From NCBI GenBank assembly GCA_039881145.1, contig JAYKKI010000052.1, forward strand, positions 16,209,501 through 16,273,500: a stretch of DNA of 64,000 nucleotides, in the 5' to 3' direction. A program made the position numbers and the translations under genes. The notes beneath the pieces were generated by a model. The model was given only the letters and a program-made list of their open reading frames with translations, was not told the origin of the DNA and ran no database searches. This DNA comes from Druceiella hillmani (lineage: Eukaryota; Arthropoda; Insecta; Lepidoptera; Hepialidae). Shown one piece after another: positions 46,275 to 57,825 of this stretch; within the stretch, counting starts at the first letter, position 1; each line of letters begins with the position of its first letter.

Positions 46275-47700
46275 GTAGAGTTACCATCTGACCGGATAAA
46301 TCCGGTCGAGACCGGACTTGAAGAGTTTAGACCGGTTTGGCCCGGATTTTAATCAAGACCGGATTTTTTGTCATGCCACAATAAATCACATCTGAGCAGA
46401 ATAATTACCAACTTACGCTGGATGCGTTTCCTTCCCGCCGCAATTCAAATACGCCAGCGGGCCGAGCGAGACGGGTGGTGGGAGGGTAATAGTCCAGTCG
46501 GCTGGGAAATATTAGAGGCTTTGTTGGGACTAGTAAAAGGCCTTTAAAAAGGATTTTAATGATTTTTTTACATACTCACAAAATTATGTAGATCAAATGT
46601 TAACAAAAATTGGGCCCCGGAAATTCAATTGTTTAAAAAATACCCCTTTTGCAAGAATTTTTGGATTAAAATATCTCGTAAACTATTGACAATTAGTCGA
46701 GATATACTGCATATGAAATGTAGAGTGTAAAATGAGCTTTTAATCATGTCTCTATAACTTATTGTTTACGAGAAATTAATTTGATAATGAAAAATTCCGA
46801 AGCGTAGCCCTCGACGACCTAAACAAATAGCTGTAACTCAACGAAAAATTAATAGGTTTTCAATTTTTTTTAATTGAAGATTTTATTATCTACCATCAGA
46901 AAAAAAAATCAGCAAAGACCAAAAATAGTTTTTGTATTTCTGATCGAGAAAAAATAGAATTTTCGTTTTTTGGCCTTAAAAAATAGCAACTTTTTTAAAT
47001 TTCAAATTATTTCAGAGGAATACTACATTTAAAAATACATCAAGTCAATCTATAGATTCACTAAATCAAGGAATCGAACCTAGCTTCGTTCTTTTAAAAG
47101 TACGAGTTCTGTTTTAAAAATATAAAATTGATGAAGACGAACGCAACAAGATAAATACTGAGATAAAACGGACGTACTCGTTTAAGTGTTTTGAATGGTT
47201 GGTATTAATGCAAAACTAGAATTCGACAATATCACAGATTGTATTATATTTCTGAGACAAAAGGAATCGTCATTGACGACATTAAAATATTTGAAGAATT
47301 TTGCCTATTAAAAATTTTTCTTAAAATTAGGAAAAGTGATTTTTATAACGAGATAACTGAAAAGCAGTGGGTAATTTTCTTCAATACTTACAATGATAGC
47401 ACTCGTTTCACCAAATTACTGAAGATTTGTCAGTATTATTTTTGTATTATGTATTATACCACATAATGTAAATGTGGAATGAATTTTTTCATCACACAAT
47501 ATATCTTCAAGTATGTGACAAGTGCCAAATTTCACAGTTAAATTTCTTCAAAAACAATTTTTTTAAGCTGTTGTCAGTGGACAAAAGTATAAAGTGCAAA
47601 ACATGTAATTACAGTTAACAAAGTGTAATTATAGTGAAAAACCGGAATTTTTTACAAAAATCAGGATATTTTACATTTTCCAGCCGGCTTTGCGATTTCA
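46275..47700 (+). mobile_element. hAT-family transposon relic
   Basis: A left-end-like sequence gagttaccatctgaccgg at 46278 is followed by repeated accggR words (46294-46365). About 1.3 kb on, aaaccggaattttttac and an agccggc word (47638-47690) look like the other end, though a clean TIR pair and an 8-bp duplication were not found. Between them lies the C-terminal part of a hAT transposase (47239-47510). The interior at 46500-47090 is not recognisably coding, so the relic is either internally replaced or very old. Confidence 0.5.
47239..47520 (+). pseudogene. hAT transposase C-terminal (dimerisation) region
   Basis: The frame contains KWVIFF-like QWVIFFNTYNDS near residues 43-54 and KLLKICQYYFCI near 59-70, the usual lead-in to the hAT C-terminal dimerisation motif. 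After a stop, another frame reads HNVNVE-stop-IFSS. This matches the conserved N-x-x-V-E-R-x-F-S signature with the arginine codon replaced by TGA. One frameshift and one stop therefore break the most conserved part of the domain. Upstream parts of the transposase, including the catalytic residues, were not identified. Confidence 0.65.
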
Positions 47701-48505
47701 AGCTTCTATGTATGAAAGACTTCACGATAAAGTGAGCGGCAACCGCACGCCGTACTCATGTATGCGCTTAAATCACTAATCCCTGTTATACTAGTACGCC
47801 GGACTGGGTTTACCATATAAAAAGACGGCTTTTTTGTGTCTATTTGAAGGGACATCATGAACGTCTCGGGATTTAAATTTGACATTTAATTACAGACGCC
47901 CAATATTTTCCTTTGTGTCGCCATATTGCAAATCATTGTATTGATACACGATAATATCAGATTATTTTGTAAGAACACTTTCGATATTTTCTATTATTTT
48001 GCTAATCTTAGGGGTATAACTGAAATTAAAGAAAATTCGCCTGCTTATAATTTTTATTTGTGTTAAAAAAATGTTACAACTACCTTTAGGTGTCGCTATT
48101 CTGAAGAAAAGTAAAAATATAAAAAATAGAGTCACCATCACTGTGAGACAAATTCAGTGATTTTTATGATTATTTTGGACGATATCGAACCTTAACGCGA
48201 AGGAGATATTTAGACAACATGTCGGATATATTGTAGGATTTATTATTCTAGCGAATCGAAAATAAATTAAGTGTGATGATTGCTTACTTGCATGTGGACG
48301 TGTACCATAAGGTATCATTTTGAAACGTAGAAATGGTATAGCACTCGTTGTTCAAGAACAGAGAAGTAGTTTAACTATATCTTCTGCAAGTATATTGATA
48401 GAGTCATCATTCAGTCATGCCTATAAAAATAATAAAGGTAAACAACCTCCAATGGAATTCAACTTTTCCACAGTATTAACCACGAAAGTACTTTAGAATC
48501 TTATA
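47701..48505. other. No gene seen
   Basis: Contains a less AT-rich patch at 47720-47830. Nothing recognised. Confidence 0.45.
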
Positions 48506-48680
48506 TATTAGGTCATTCCATTAAAACATACGCTTACATGTTCAGTTCGTATTTTGACAGGTTGCACGAAATATTGATGATTATATTTGGTAATTCTTTA
48601 GTGAACTTTAGTGTCTATTTGGTAATTCTTTAGTGAACTTTAGCGTCTATTTGACAACACATATTTTACATATCTTTTGA

Positions 48681-48990
48681 ATGGATCAATATAAATTAAT
48701 CAAGTCAATTAGTGAGTTTGACCAGCGCAATTTTATTAAATTTTGCGTTCTTTTAAACAAAAGTGCATTGGATATTCATAAAAATCTTATAAAATCGTTA
48801 GGCGGTTCCACATTTTCTTTGAGGACAGTCGAATTTTGGGTGAAAACTTTGCACGAGAAGAGAGTCAAGGAGATACGAGGAAGAGAGTCGAGGAGGGCCT
48901 GAATGCCATATCCCGGAAACAAGTGTGCATAGAATATTGACAAAAAATTCGAAAATGCACAAGGTACTGGGGAAGTGTTCCCACTGAAAG
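48681..48990 (+). pseudogene. Mariner transposase N-terminal HTH domains (left arm)
   Basis: A 73-codon frame from ATG at 48681 matches the mariner N-terminal helix-turn-helix (FIKFCVLLNKSALDIHKNL, then SLRTVEFWVKTLHEKRV). In another frame from about 48920 come SVHRIL-like (VCIEY/KVHRILTKN-type) residues and KMHKVLGKC, the second HTH. It stops before the catalytic domain. The frame change shows it is not functional. Confidence 0.75.
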
Positions 48991-49071
48991 GAATATCGAG
49001 GAGCGCTATAATGCTGTTTCTCAAAACCTACTCCTAATAAGGCAACACCCATACTATTTACATGAAAATTG

Positions 49072-49310
49072 GCTCTTCGTGTCCAGGTGCCAAGTGGTGA
49101 GGTCCTCCTCGGCAGTCTTCTGTAGAAACTCTGCCCTCATGAACAGCTTTCATCCAAAATCGTGCTGTCCTCAAAGAATACGCGTAACCGCCTAAAGATT
49201 TTACAAGATATTTGTGAATATTATTTTCACTTTTTTCTAAAAGAACACCAAATGTAATAAAATTGCATTCGTCAAACTCACTAATTGAATTAATTGATTT
49301 ATATCGATCC
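49072..49310 (-). pseudogene. Mariner transposase N-terminal HTH domain (right arm, inverted copy)
   Basis: Minus-strand translation from about 49310 is open for about 79 codons: SISEFDECNFITFGVLLEK, then SLGGYAYSLRTARFWMKA, then HEGRVSTEDCRGGP. Aligned with the left arm it is clearly homologous but differs at many positions. The start codon is ACG in place of ATG. The two arms may come from two diverged mariner copies or from one old duplication. Confidence 0.75.
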
Positions 49311-49458
49311 GTTTAAAACATGTGTAAAATATGTGTTGTCAGATAGACGCACTAAAGTTTATTCAAGAATTACCAAAGCAAAATCGTCAATATTTCGCGC
49401 ATCCTGTAAAAACAGGAACCGGACATGTACGCGCATGTCTGAAATGAATGACCTAATA

Positions 49459-50277
49459 CACAACGAAAGCACTGTTTTCTGATATACAAGATCGATGTAT
49501 CCGTAGTTGGTATCAGATAATTGTAATAGTCACTTTCATTTACTTGTAGAACAAATAAACACAAAATAAATAGATAAAATATTGCTATAAACTACAGGTG
49601 TTAATATACGGTATTTTTTATCACTGAAAATTTGGGCTTGCCAATGATTGTAATCAATTAATTGTTATTCAAAATTACTTGTATTTTCATGTATTTTATA
49701 TTTCATTATTATCAATATAAACTTTAAATTTTCATTCTATAAATAAATAGATATAAACTTAATAAGCTATATACAACTTTAATCAATCGAAGTTTTTATT
49801 GACTTCATTTTATTATTTTGTCACACTGTTTATCTCCAACATTAGTTTATCTCCAACATTAGTTTAGTCGTTTAGTAGGTCAAAATGGTGAGAATAAAAT
49901 TTCTTTATTACGATTTTGTGTAAAGATAGTCCAGCTTATTATTATAATAAAGGTCCGTGGTTTAAAACTATATATTTTAAATACTCATCAATTTCAACTG
50001 GCTTTTTTTCTGTTATTTTGAACATTGAAACATTTCTTCTACTGAAAGTATTTTTTGTAAACTTTTTTGCTATTTCTGGTTGTATTTCATGTTTGCAATT
50101 TTTACTTTTTAGGTGTTTTTGCTTTTTATTGATTTAAGATTATTCAATAGATAATACGGGGCGGGTAATCCTTTTAACTAGGTTTTAAAGAAATGTTCAT
50201 TTCAAAGAATTAAATTTTCAGTTTTTTCTGGAAAATAGAAGACCCAATTAATCTAAGTGTAACATTTTTTACTTATG
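49459..50277. other. No gene seen
   Basis: AT-rich. A small duplication (atctccaacattagtt) is at 49829-49864. Confidence 0.45.
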
Positions 50278-50542
50278 CCTTTATAACTTATTGAATATAT
50301 TTGGCGTTAATTTTGTAGAAATTCATTATTCACAATTAAATGAAACTATGTTATGTAGTATTATTTCTACTTTCTTTAAGTTCTTTACCACAACCTAGGT
50401 TTCGTTGTATTACAACATCTTCAGGTGGGCTATTAGTAAAGATCTTTGCTAATATCCCACCTAAACCTAGGTCGTGGTAAAGAACTTAAAGAAAGTAGAA
50501 ATAATACTACATAACGTAGTTTTATTTAACCTTTATTACTTA
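50278..50542. mobile_element. Palindromic insertion element, copy 2
   Basis: Begins ttgaatatatttggcgttaa at 50291, left arm to about 50440, right arm to about 50529. The right arm lacks the segment corresponding to ctgaagatgttgtaatacaa, so the apex is asymmetric. Flanking repeats are cctttataactta (50278-50290) and cctttattactta (50530-50542), 12 of 13 identical. Confidence 0.85.
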
Positions 50543-52224
50543 CTAATATATTAAACAAATAACAATTAATTATTAACATATTTTATCGAAGCAACTATTG
50601 AGCAGTTGTGGAACGCGGAAAAAAGTAAAACAATTTTGTGCAAAATTTTGAAGAAATAGTTTTGGAAACCTTATTCGCTCTTTTGAAATGATTCCCCAAA
50701 AGATATGCGAAATTGAAAAAAGTTTCGAATACTTCACTTGTCCCCTAAAAAATTTCTGTATAAATATTTTTAGTATATTGTAACGTTATATATTAAATCA
50801 TAAGCGAGTTAATATGCCTTATAGCATTGAAGTCCGTATGTTATATTAACATTGAAGTTCGTATGTTAAACGATTGCTGAGAAAAACGAATGTGGCTAAC
50901 AGACATATTAATGGACACTTTACTTATCTTATGAGGTTTCTCTTCTTTTTCTTTTAAAGGAAGAAACCCTAATAAAAATATAGGCAGACTCGACATCAAA
51001 TTTAAGTAGATCTTTTTACTTAAATCTGTTCCAAGGTTTTTCATAGTTTCCATAATCAAAAATGTTCTCTATAATATTACTTCTCTACCACTTCTTTTTC
51101 ACTTGCTAATTTTCATTCAATTCGGATCGCCTCTTTATCAACCCCTATAAAATAACATATTGGTTTTCCTGCACGTGCGTCACTATTTCACTTTCAATTC
51201 ATTATCTGAAGAAGGGTTGGGTCGTGAGTTCACACTCGTATCTTCCAAATTGAGTCAGCTGTTCGCTGAGTGCATGATATCAGGACCGTCTAGCGTCCGC
51301 AACTTTAATGACGTGTCAATTTTATTAGTACGCTTTAAATTAACAGCTCTGGTGAGTATTTACGTGAACAATATAAAAGTAAATAAAGACAGTGACTGTG
51401 ACTTATTAAATGAAAGTTTTTCTTTATTTTTTTCTACGTATCAATTTTTCCTTTGTCATTTCTGTTAAAAAAAGTAAGATTTCATAAAATTATGTTAAGC
51501 GTTTTTCATAAAATTATGTTAAGTTAGGTTATTTGTCTCGTTATGTAATGTAAAGTGGACAAAAATATCTAAATAAATGCTTTTGTTAACGAATGATAAC
51601 AGCATTTTAATTGTTCTTATCCAGAATATATAACATCTTTTCGTTTTCAGGTCAACAAAATAAGTACAATAATCGATGTATTACCTATAATTTAACTTTC
51701 CACAAACAATATAATATCGGAAGGGATGTCTTTTATAGCAGCTATCCATTTATTTTTGAATCAATTTATAATAGAACGCCCGTTATGAAGTTTTATAAGG
51801 TGCAAAATTAGATGTTCAGAGCGTTAAAAAAGTGTAACTGTTAGGTTCTGATTGTCCGAAGTTCAGAGCGTTTAAAAAAGTATAATCGATAGGTGGCCTC
51901 TCTCCGCATCTTTAGAGTGAGATATTAATGTTTATTTTTCATTTTCTTATGGCGTCATCGCAATGACGGAGTATGACACACATAGTTTACTATCGTTCAC
52001 TTATATCAATATGTAATCATTAAAAGTCATTATGTCTGAATATTTGGTGTCTTCCATTCTGCAAAATTAAAAACTCTTGCTTTTGCAAGCACCACTTATC
52101 TGAAGAATAAAATCTGGTAATTTTAAAATGGGCGTAAAATAAACACTCTCACTCATCCTGCGCGCGGCCGACAACCGTGCAATGAAATGTACCTATAAAT
52201 ATATAGAGTCGGTACGCACACATA
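50543..52224. other. No gene recognised; promoter-like patch
   Basis: 51147-51153 reads cTATAAAAt, with a TCACT word 30 bp on and a donor-like ctctg|gtgagtatt at 51351. This resembles a 5' exon or an LTR promoter but lacks any supporting coding sequence. Tandem words occur at 51481-51525 (ttcataaaattatgttaag) and 51812-51880. Confidence 0.3.
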
Positions 52225-53825
52225 TATTTCTTATTCTAGAATTCTATTTTTACTTCTTTTATTTCAGTAGATAATTCGTTGTCTTACTGGCAAAAACATT
52301 TAGATGGAAAATATTGGTTTTTTGACCACCTTTGAATTAAATCAGAAAGAAATAATAAATTTTCTGTTGTAAAAAAATAAATACTTATTTGTTAATAACC
52401 TTGTTTTAGCATATATTATACATAAGTGAAAAATATACAGAATGTTCAGGGTTATACAATTTTATACAATAACCCTCGTCATACCAAAATTGACACATCG
52501 TGTTCAAAGTAAATATTTCAAAGGGAATAGCAGTTTCCTTAAAAAATGTACTTGGGTCAGATGAATCTAAAACAACACAAACACCCAAAAAATTAGTAAT
52601 ATTATTAAGAAAATTATACTAAATTTGTTCCGTAAAACTTTAATGCAGACTACTATGTATCTGTCATCACTATAATTTTGAGTATCTCTTTACATTAACA
52701 TGGCCTCGTATGTTTAAAATAGAGATGAATATATTTCTTCAGAGACATATTGAAATTAAGTTTAATTTTGTTTCGGTTTATTTCATAAAAAAATTATGAA
52801 AAATAAATAAAATAAAAATTGTTTTACGAGAGTTAAAGAACTACAGAAAACTGCTTATCATATTGTTGATCTACGAGATCATACATATTGGTAATGTTTG
52901 ATCAGACTCATAAATTTTAAATTTAGTATAGCTTAAATAGATACGCTCACAAATAACATTTGGACTCATTGAGAAATAAACCTCAATAAAAAGGCTATTA
53001 TTATATCACTTTTAAAAGAGTTTTATGTCGTAACAATAAGTTATGTAGGTTAATTTCCTAATATTTTTAAAAGTAAAATATGTAAAAGGCGTATTTAAAG
53101 TATTTTCTAATTGACGCTATTTAGACATTTTTTTACGATTCAACTGTAAAACTAACTTTGTGTTTGTCATAGATTGCGTACGCGATCAAAAGAATCAAAA
53201 GGATAGTTTTACGAGAATTATTTTTAACAATTATTGAAATTTGTAAAGATTTTTTTTAACTTTTTAAGACTATATATTAATTTCCCATACTGTTATTATT
53301 CATCACGTTTTGATAATCAAAGACAAGAAAATGACTTTTCATTAAAGATTTTCGGCAGCAAGTTGTCGTATAAAGACGGATAAAAATATAAATTAAAGCT
53401 AAAGGATCAAACTTTTTAATTATGCTAAATATGTAGCACAATTTTCTGAATAATATTATTAATTTTAGAGGATGTTTGTGTTATTGCAGGTTCATCTGAC
53501 TAAAGTATATTTTTTAAAGAAACTTCTATTTACTTTGAAATATTTATTTTGATATATCTTTTTTTTGGTATGAAGAAGCCCATTGCCTAAAATTTGAGAA
53601 CCCTTCTGTATATTTTTCATTTATATATAACATATGATAAAACAAGGTTATTAACCACTAAGTATTTATTAGTTCACAACAGTACATTTAATATTTCTTT
53701 TTGATTTAATTAAAAGGAGGTCAAGAAATCAATATTTTCCATCTAAAGGTTTTGCCAACAAGACAATGAATCATCTACTGAAAGAAAAGATATAAAAATG
53801 GAATTCTAGAGTAAGAGCAGCAATT
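52225..53825. repeat. Long inverted repeat (~400-bp arms) with ~800-bp interior
   Basis: The left arm, about 52225-52640, matches the inverse complement of about 53430-53825. Shared blocks include ctagaattc, tttcagtagatRattc, aaatattgRttt, taataaccttgtttta, ttcatctgac and taatattatt. Divergence is moderate. The interior has no recognisable coding sequence. It may be a foldback element or two oppositely oriented LTR-like repeats; the ends and any target duplication are not certain. Confidence 0.7.
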
Positions 53826-53829
53826 TTCA

Positions 53830-55190
53830 TTAGATACTGGAAAAAACATAAAAGGGTACATATTCCAGGTAGGACTCATAACATCGAATTCCAAGACGGT
53901 AATAGAAAGCTGAAAAGCAAACTTTTTAGAATTCACCGTAAAGGGAAACCACGTCTCCTTGGATTTGATATATTCTAAGTTTGAGTCTACACCCCACTCT
54001 TCCGATCATTCTGGTCACACGTTAAAGTTAACAGACCTTGTGGTAGACTATGAATCTAATCTTGAAGACATGTTTGAGAATAATATTTATCAAACCCAAC
54101 TTTGGGCTAAAGAGTACCACAGATCGAAGGTATTGATTATGATGAAAAGTTTTCCTTACAGTCAGGTACTATTATGATCCAATTCGTTTACTCTCCATAG
54201 CTGTTTAGAAAACTTTATAAATAATTCAATTTGATATCACTACAGCCTTCTTATACGGTGACGTGAAGGAGATACACATGGCAGAATTCTGGCAATTAGA
54301 ATGTAAACAGAACACAGTATGTAAACTGATCAAACTTTTATACTTATGAAAAGAACTACTTGTTTGCTAGAATGCAACATTTTATTTAGTCTTAAACAAT
54401 TCGGCGTTATAAAAAGTAAAACTCATCAATATATTTATTTATGACAAGTCAATGCAATGAAATTTTATTTTCGTCTCTATGATTATGATGAACTGCGTTT
54501 TAAAAAATAAAAATTGGTCCTGAATAAAATAGTAAATGACCTTCAGCAAACTTCTATGACACGATCTTGAAATATCTTTTGAAATATGGTCCATCACTAA
54601 TTTCATCGCTATACAAATAAGAAAAGGATTCATCATACCGAATATATTTATTAAATATTTAACTATTGAATAATATGTAATTGGTGACCCAGTCCTGAGA
54701 GTATTCCATTTGATACTCATATAAAGTTACAAAAAATTAGCAGCCACTATAGAAAGATCACCCATCGAGAAAAGGAGCAGTAAAATTACTAATCAATGCA
54801 ACAATCGTGGGCAGAACTGACATTATGTTATCTGTGAGTCAGGTAAGTAGATTAGTTACAACGATTCTTACAAAAAAGGAGTAAAAACAATATTGAAATA
54901 TTTAAACAAAATTAAGAGACTCTAATTGTGCTACCTATATTATCTAAATACCACTGACATAATCGAATATAGCGACACTTATTACACAAATGACGTCAAA
55001 ACCACAAACTTAACAACTGGATATATATTTCTCAAAATTAGAGCCATTGTCACCGTTTTCAGCCAGTTTCAATGAAGTGTAACTCTCTTTTCCGTCGCAG
55101 CAGAATTCATAGGAGCGTGTGAAGTTGCCAAATTAACCACAAGGTTAAGGCAGTTGCTAAGTAATTTAAGTGAATACAATCAAATCATTG
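53830..55190 (+). pseudogene. Ty1/copia retrotransposon pol remnant (reverse transcriptase and RNase H pieces)
   Basis: Three copia landmarks occur in order on the plus strand. The RT block at about 54225-54350 reads FDITTAFLYGDVKEIHM and then KLIKLLYL. The RT/RNase H connection at about 54770-54850 reads GRTDIMLSVSQVSRL. The RNase H at about 54945-55190 reads IIEYSDTYYTNDVKTTNLTT followed by GYIF and AAEFIGACEVAKLTTRLRQLL. Stops and frameshifts separate them. Between the first two, 54480-54720, a minus-strand reading resembles the same RT region (SIVKYLINIFGMMNP; CHRSLLKVIYY), so an inverted copia fragment may be nested there. Gag, protease, integrase and LTRs were not identified. The family match is firm; the boundaries are not. 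Confidence 0.75.
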
Positions 55191-55948
55191 TGTGCCTAAA
55201 TATTGGTAATTAAAATGTAATGAGTGTCTCTAAAATGACGATTTTAATAAACTATGCTGACATATGGATTTTGAGCTTTTTGCAAAGGATAATTTTAATA
55301 CGAATTTCCTAAAGGATAAATATGATGAAAATATACTTAAACTATGTATGTACGATCAGTGTATCGATGTATTCACAATTGAATTCTCCCTAACTAAATT
55401 CACAGTCATGAAAATTAAAACTGAAATGTTCAATTTAATATAGCTCTGTAATTCTATATCTGTAATTCTTTTCTCTATAAATTATAACACTTACACAGTG
55501 TTTGCAATTATTTAATTTTATAATTCTGTTGTATTGTAAGAGTATTTCCTAATCTTATATAATATTTTTCAATATACTGCTAACTATTAACCTGATGATA
55601 TACTTATTTTGTACATCAGTTTAACTTCATGTAATGCTGCTTACTATGCTGTCAACTGTTAAAATTTGTGCTCATTTAGCTATCTAATTCTAGATTCTAC
55701 TTAGGTACGGATATCGAAATATGGTATCAGTACATATTAATGCCACTCTTTCCTGTCCACTTGTTATTGTCTATAGCAAAGGATATGAAACGTATAAGTC
55801 ACTGTTCTTCATTTTTGTACTCGCTGATGTCAAGGGACGACCAGTAATAGTCCCAGTAACGGGTAAGTATACTCAATGCAAAATATATAAAGAATCACGC
55901 ACGTACGTCCGTCCATCCATCTACGTTGTTATTTTCAAAACCCGTTTG
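55191..55948. other. No gene seen
   Basis: AT-rich; may include the 3' end of the copia copy. No LTR pair found. Confidence 0.4.

Positions 55949-56031
<83 letters not shown>
55949..56031. repeat. (TA)n microsatellite
   Basis: TA dinucleotides with a CACA interruption near 55973. Confidence 0.95.
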
Positions 56032-56032
<1 letters not shown>

Positions 56033-56092
56033 CAGGCTGAATCGATTAAGTTTTCTATATGTTATAATCTTTTAATACATTTGAAAAAATAT

Positions 56093-56382
56093 TAAAAGTT
56101 TTATACACAATTAAATGAAACTACGTGATGTAATATTATTTCTACTATCTTTAATTTCTTTACCACGACCTAGGTTTCGTTGTATTACAACATCTTCAGG
56201 TGGGATATTAGCAAAGTACTTTGCTAATATCCCACCTGAAGATGTTGTAATACAACGAAACCTATGTCGTGGTAAAGAACTTAAAGAAAGTAGAAATAAT
56301 ACTACATCACGTAGTTTCATTTAATTGTGAATAATGAATTTCTACAAAATTAACGCCAAATATATTCAATAAAAGTTTTATA
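56093..56382. mobile_element. Palindromic insertion element, copy 4 (best preserved)
   Basis: The arms are symmetric about 56217/56218 (gcaaagt|actttgc) and near-perfectly complementary from about 56107 to 56328. The one-sided extension lies on the right and ends ...ccaaatatattcaa at 56369, the inverse of the left end of the other copies. So this copy is in the opposite orientation. Flanking repeat taaaagttttata is exact over 13 bp (56093-56105 and 56370-56382). Because of the symmetry both strands have a 69-codon frame with almost the same translation. Confidence 0.9.
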
Positions 56383-57568
56383 GGTTACTTGGAAATATTT
56401 TAGTAAATATGAACGTGTTAACTAAATAATTAATATTCATAAATAAGTGACCATAACTTAATTTATTCAACAATAACATAACACAGGTTGATAATAATTA
56501 TTCTTCTTTCAAAAGTAATTTATTCCATTAATCAGTGAAATTTATTTGGCAGTATTTAATAATGAGGATAGCAAAATACAGGTTAACGTGTTGGTGTTCG
56601 ATTTTGTCATCTTTCGGAGGCGTGCTCTAATTCTGTATTGTATTTCTGCCTTTACACCGCAGGTTGGAACTCATTGCTAACCACTGGTACATATCCATTG
56701 TCAGAGGTAGCGCGATCTTGGGACGCGATATCGGATGGATCACGGATTCGGTATCATATGAGAATTATGTTTTAAACATTGAAGTATAATAAGCGCAACA
56801 AGTTCATTTCATCAACTAATAACTGTTGTATGTTTTTGCGAAAAGTTCTGATATACCCAATTAATTGCAATTATGATTTATAATGAAACATTGATAATAA
56901 ATATATTTTCACAATCGCATCCATACATGTGCTATGCTTCTTTACTCTTCTTTCGTCCTTTTTGCTGGTTTTCTGTTAAACAATGAAAATTAATATGTAT
57001 CAGAAAATAAATGAAAAATTTTACTGAATTATTATGAATGGACCGTGATATTATTATATATTGTGTATGTGTACGTGCATATATATGTGTATTCGTGGAA
57101 ACTATATATGTGTATGTGTGTGTATATGTATTTCATATGTGTACATTTGTATATGTATGTATATCAACAGGCGCTAGCCGTAAGCGGGCTGTGTCGGTTT
57201 TGCTTACAGTATAACTGCACAAGCCGAGCTAGTAACCTTTTTGTGTGGATAAAATATTAAAACAATTAAGGTTAAGGCGTGTAACTTAATTTTTAACTTT
57301 AATTTTGTTAGTAGCCCTAAGAAAATTTTTGTACATTTTATTGCTTTACCTGTAGTATTTTATATCCACAAATAAATTATATTATTATTATTGTATGCAA
57401 AGGATTATTGTAAAAAAATATTTGTATTTATTACTTCACTACAACATATTAACAAAATGTTATCGATTAACTGTTTAAAAACAGTTAAAACTGAATTGGG
57501 ATAACTTACCGAAAGTTTTAATTTCATTACACAAAAAATCTTCCTATTACATAATTTATGTGTGTAAT
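56383..57568. other. No gene seen; downstream of the NRF-6-like gene
   Basis: Contains TG/TA-rich words at 57055-57165. If 57569 is the end of the acyltransferase reading frame, the 3' UTR of that gene lies just left of it. Confidence 0.4.
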
Positions 57569-57781
57569 TTATGTCAGACCTTTAAATCTGACGAGTATAA
57601 ATTTGAAGATCTTATAGATAGCATGAGATCGAAATACAACTATAATACCAAATATGATTAATAGAAACATTAAAAAATATAAAACGAACGTAATCAGGAA
57701 GTTAAAAAGGAGCAATTTTATATTTAACTCGATCTTTGTGCGTCTGGTATAAAATATCGTGCCAACGGTTTCACCTTTAAC
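57569..57781 (-). CDS. Possible terminal exon of the NRF-6-like acyltransferase gene
   Basis: A minus-strand frame open to a TAA at 57569-57571, with a possible acceptor (ctttataaag before 57781) in phase 0, the phase required by the exon at 59760. It encodes a basic stretch, then a strongly hydrophobic segment (LLLFNFLITFVLYFLMFLLI) and a basic tail. NRF-6-type proteins are expected to end in a last membrane helix and a short tail. The acceptor has a poor pyrimidine tract, and the sequence does not carry a diagnostic motif, so this is a suggestion only. Confidence 0.3.
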   Translation of the reverse strand, partial: VKGETVGTIFYTRRTKIELNIKLLLFNFLITFVLYFLMFLLIIFGIIVVFRSHAIYKIFKFILVRFKGLT

Positions 57782-57825
57782 CTTTATAAAGATGCAACAT
57801 GGTGGATCAAAATATGTAAAGACTG

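Larger units (their letters stand above)
48508..49456. mobile_element. Mariner-derived inverted-duplication (foldback) element
   Basis: Both ends read TTAGGTCATTC inward and are flanked by TA (48506-48507 and 49457-49458), as in mariner elements. The similarity between ends continues through the full 5' part of the element: about 390 bp on the left (48508-48900) is matched by the inverse complement at about 49075-49456. A normal mariner has inverted repeats of only about 30 bp. Both arms therefore carry the start of the transposase gene, facing each other. The left side continues into the second HTH before the join at about 48985-49070. The left arm also has a 31-bp tandem duplication (ggtaattctttagtgaactt) at 48590-48655. 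Confidence 0.85.

Noticed and set aside
47700..47830. Possible right end of the hAT element at ccggactgggtttaccat
   Set aside because: Only partly complementary to the left end, and no 8-bp duplication could be matched.
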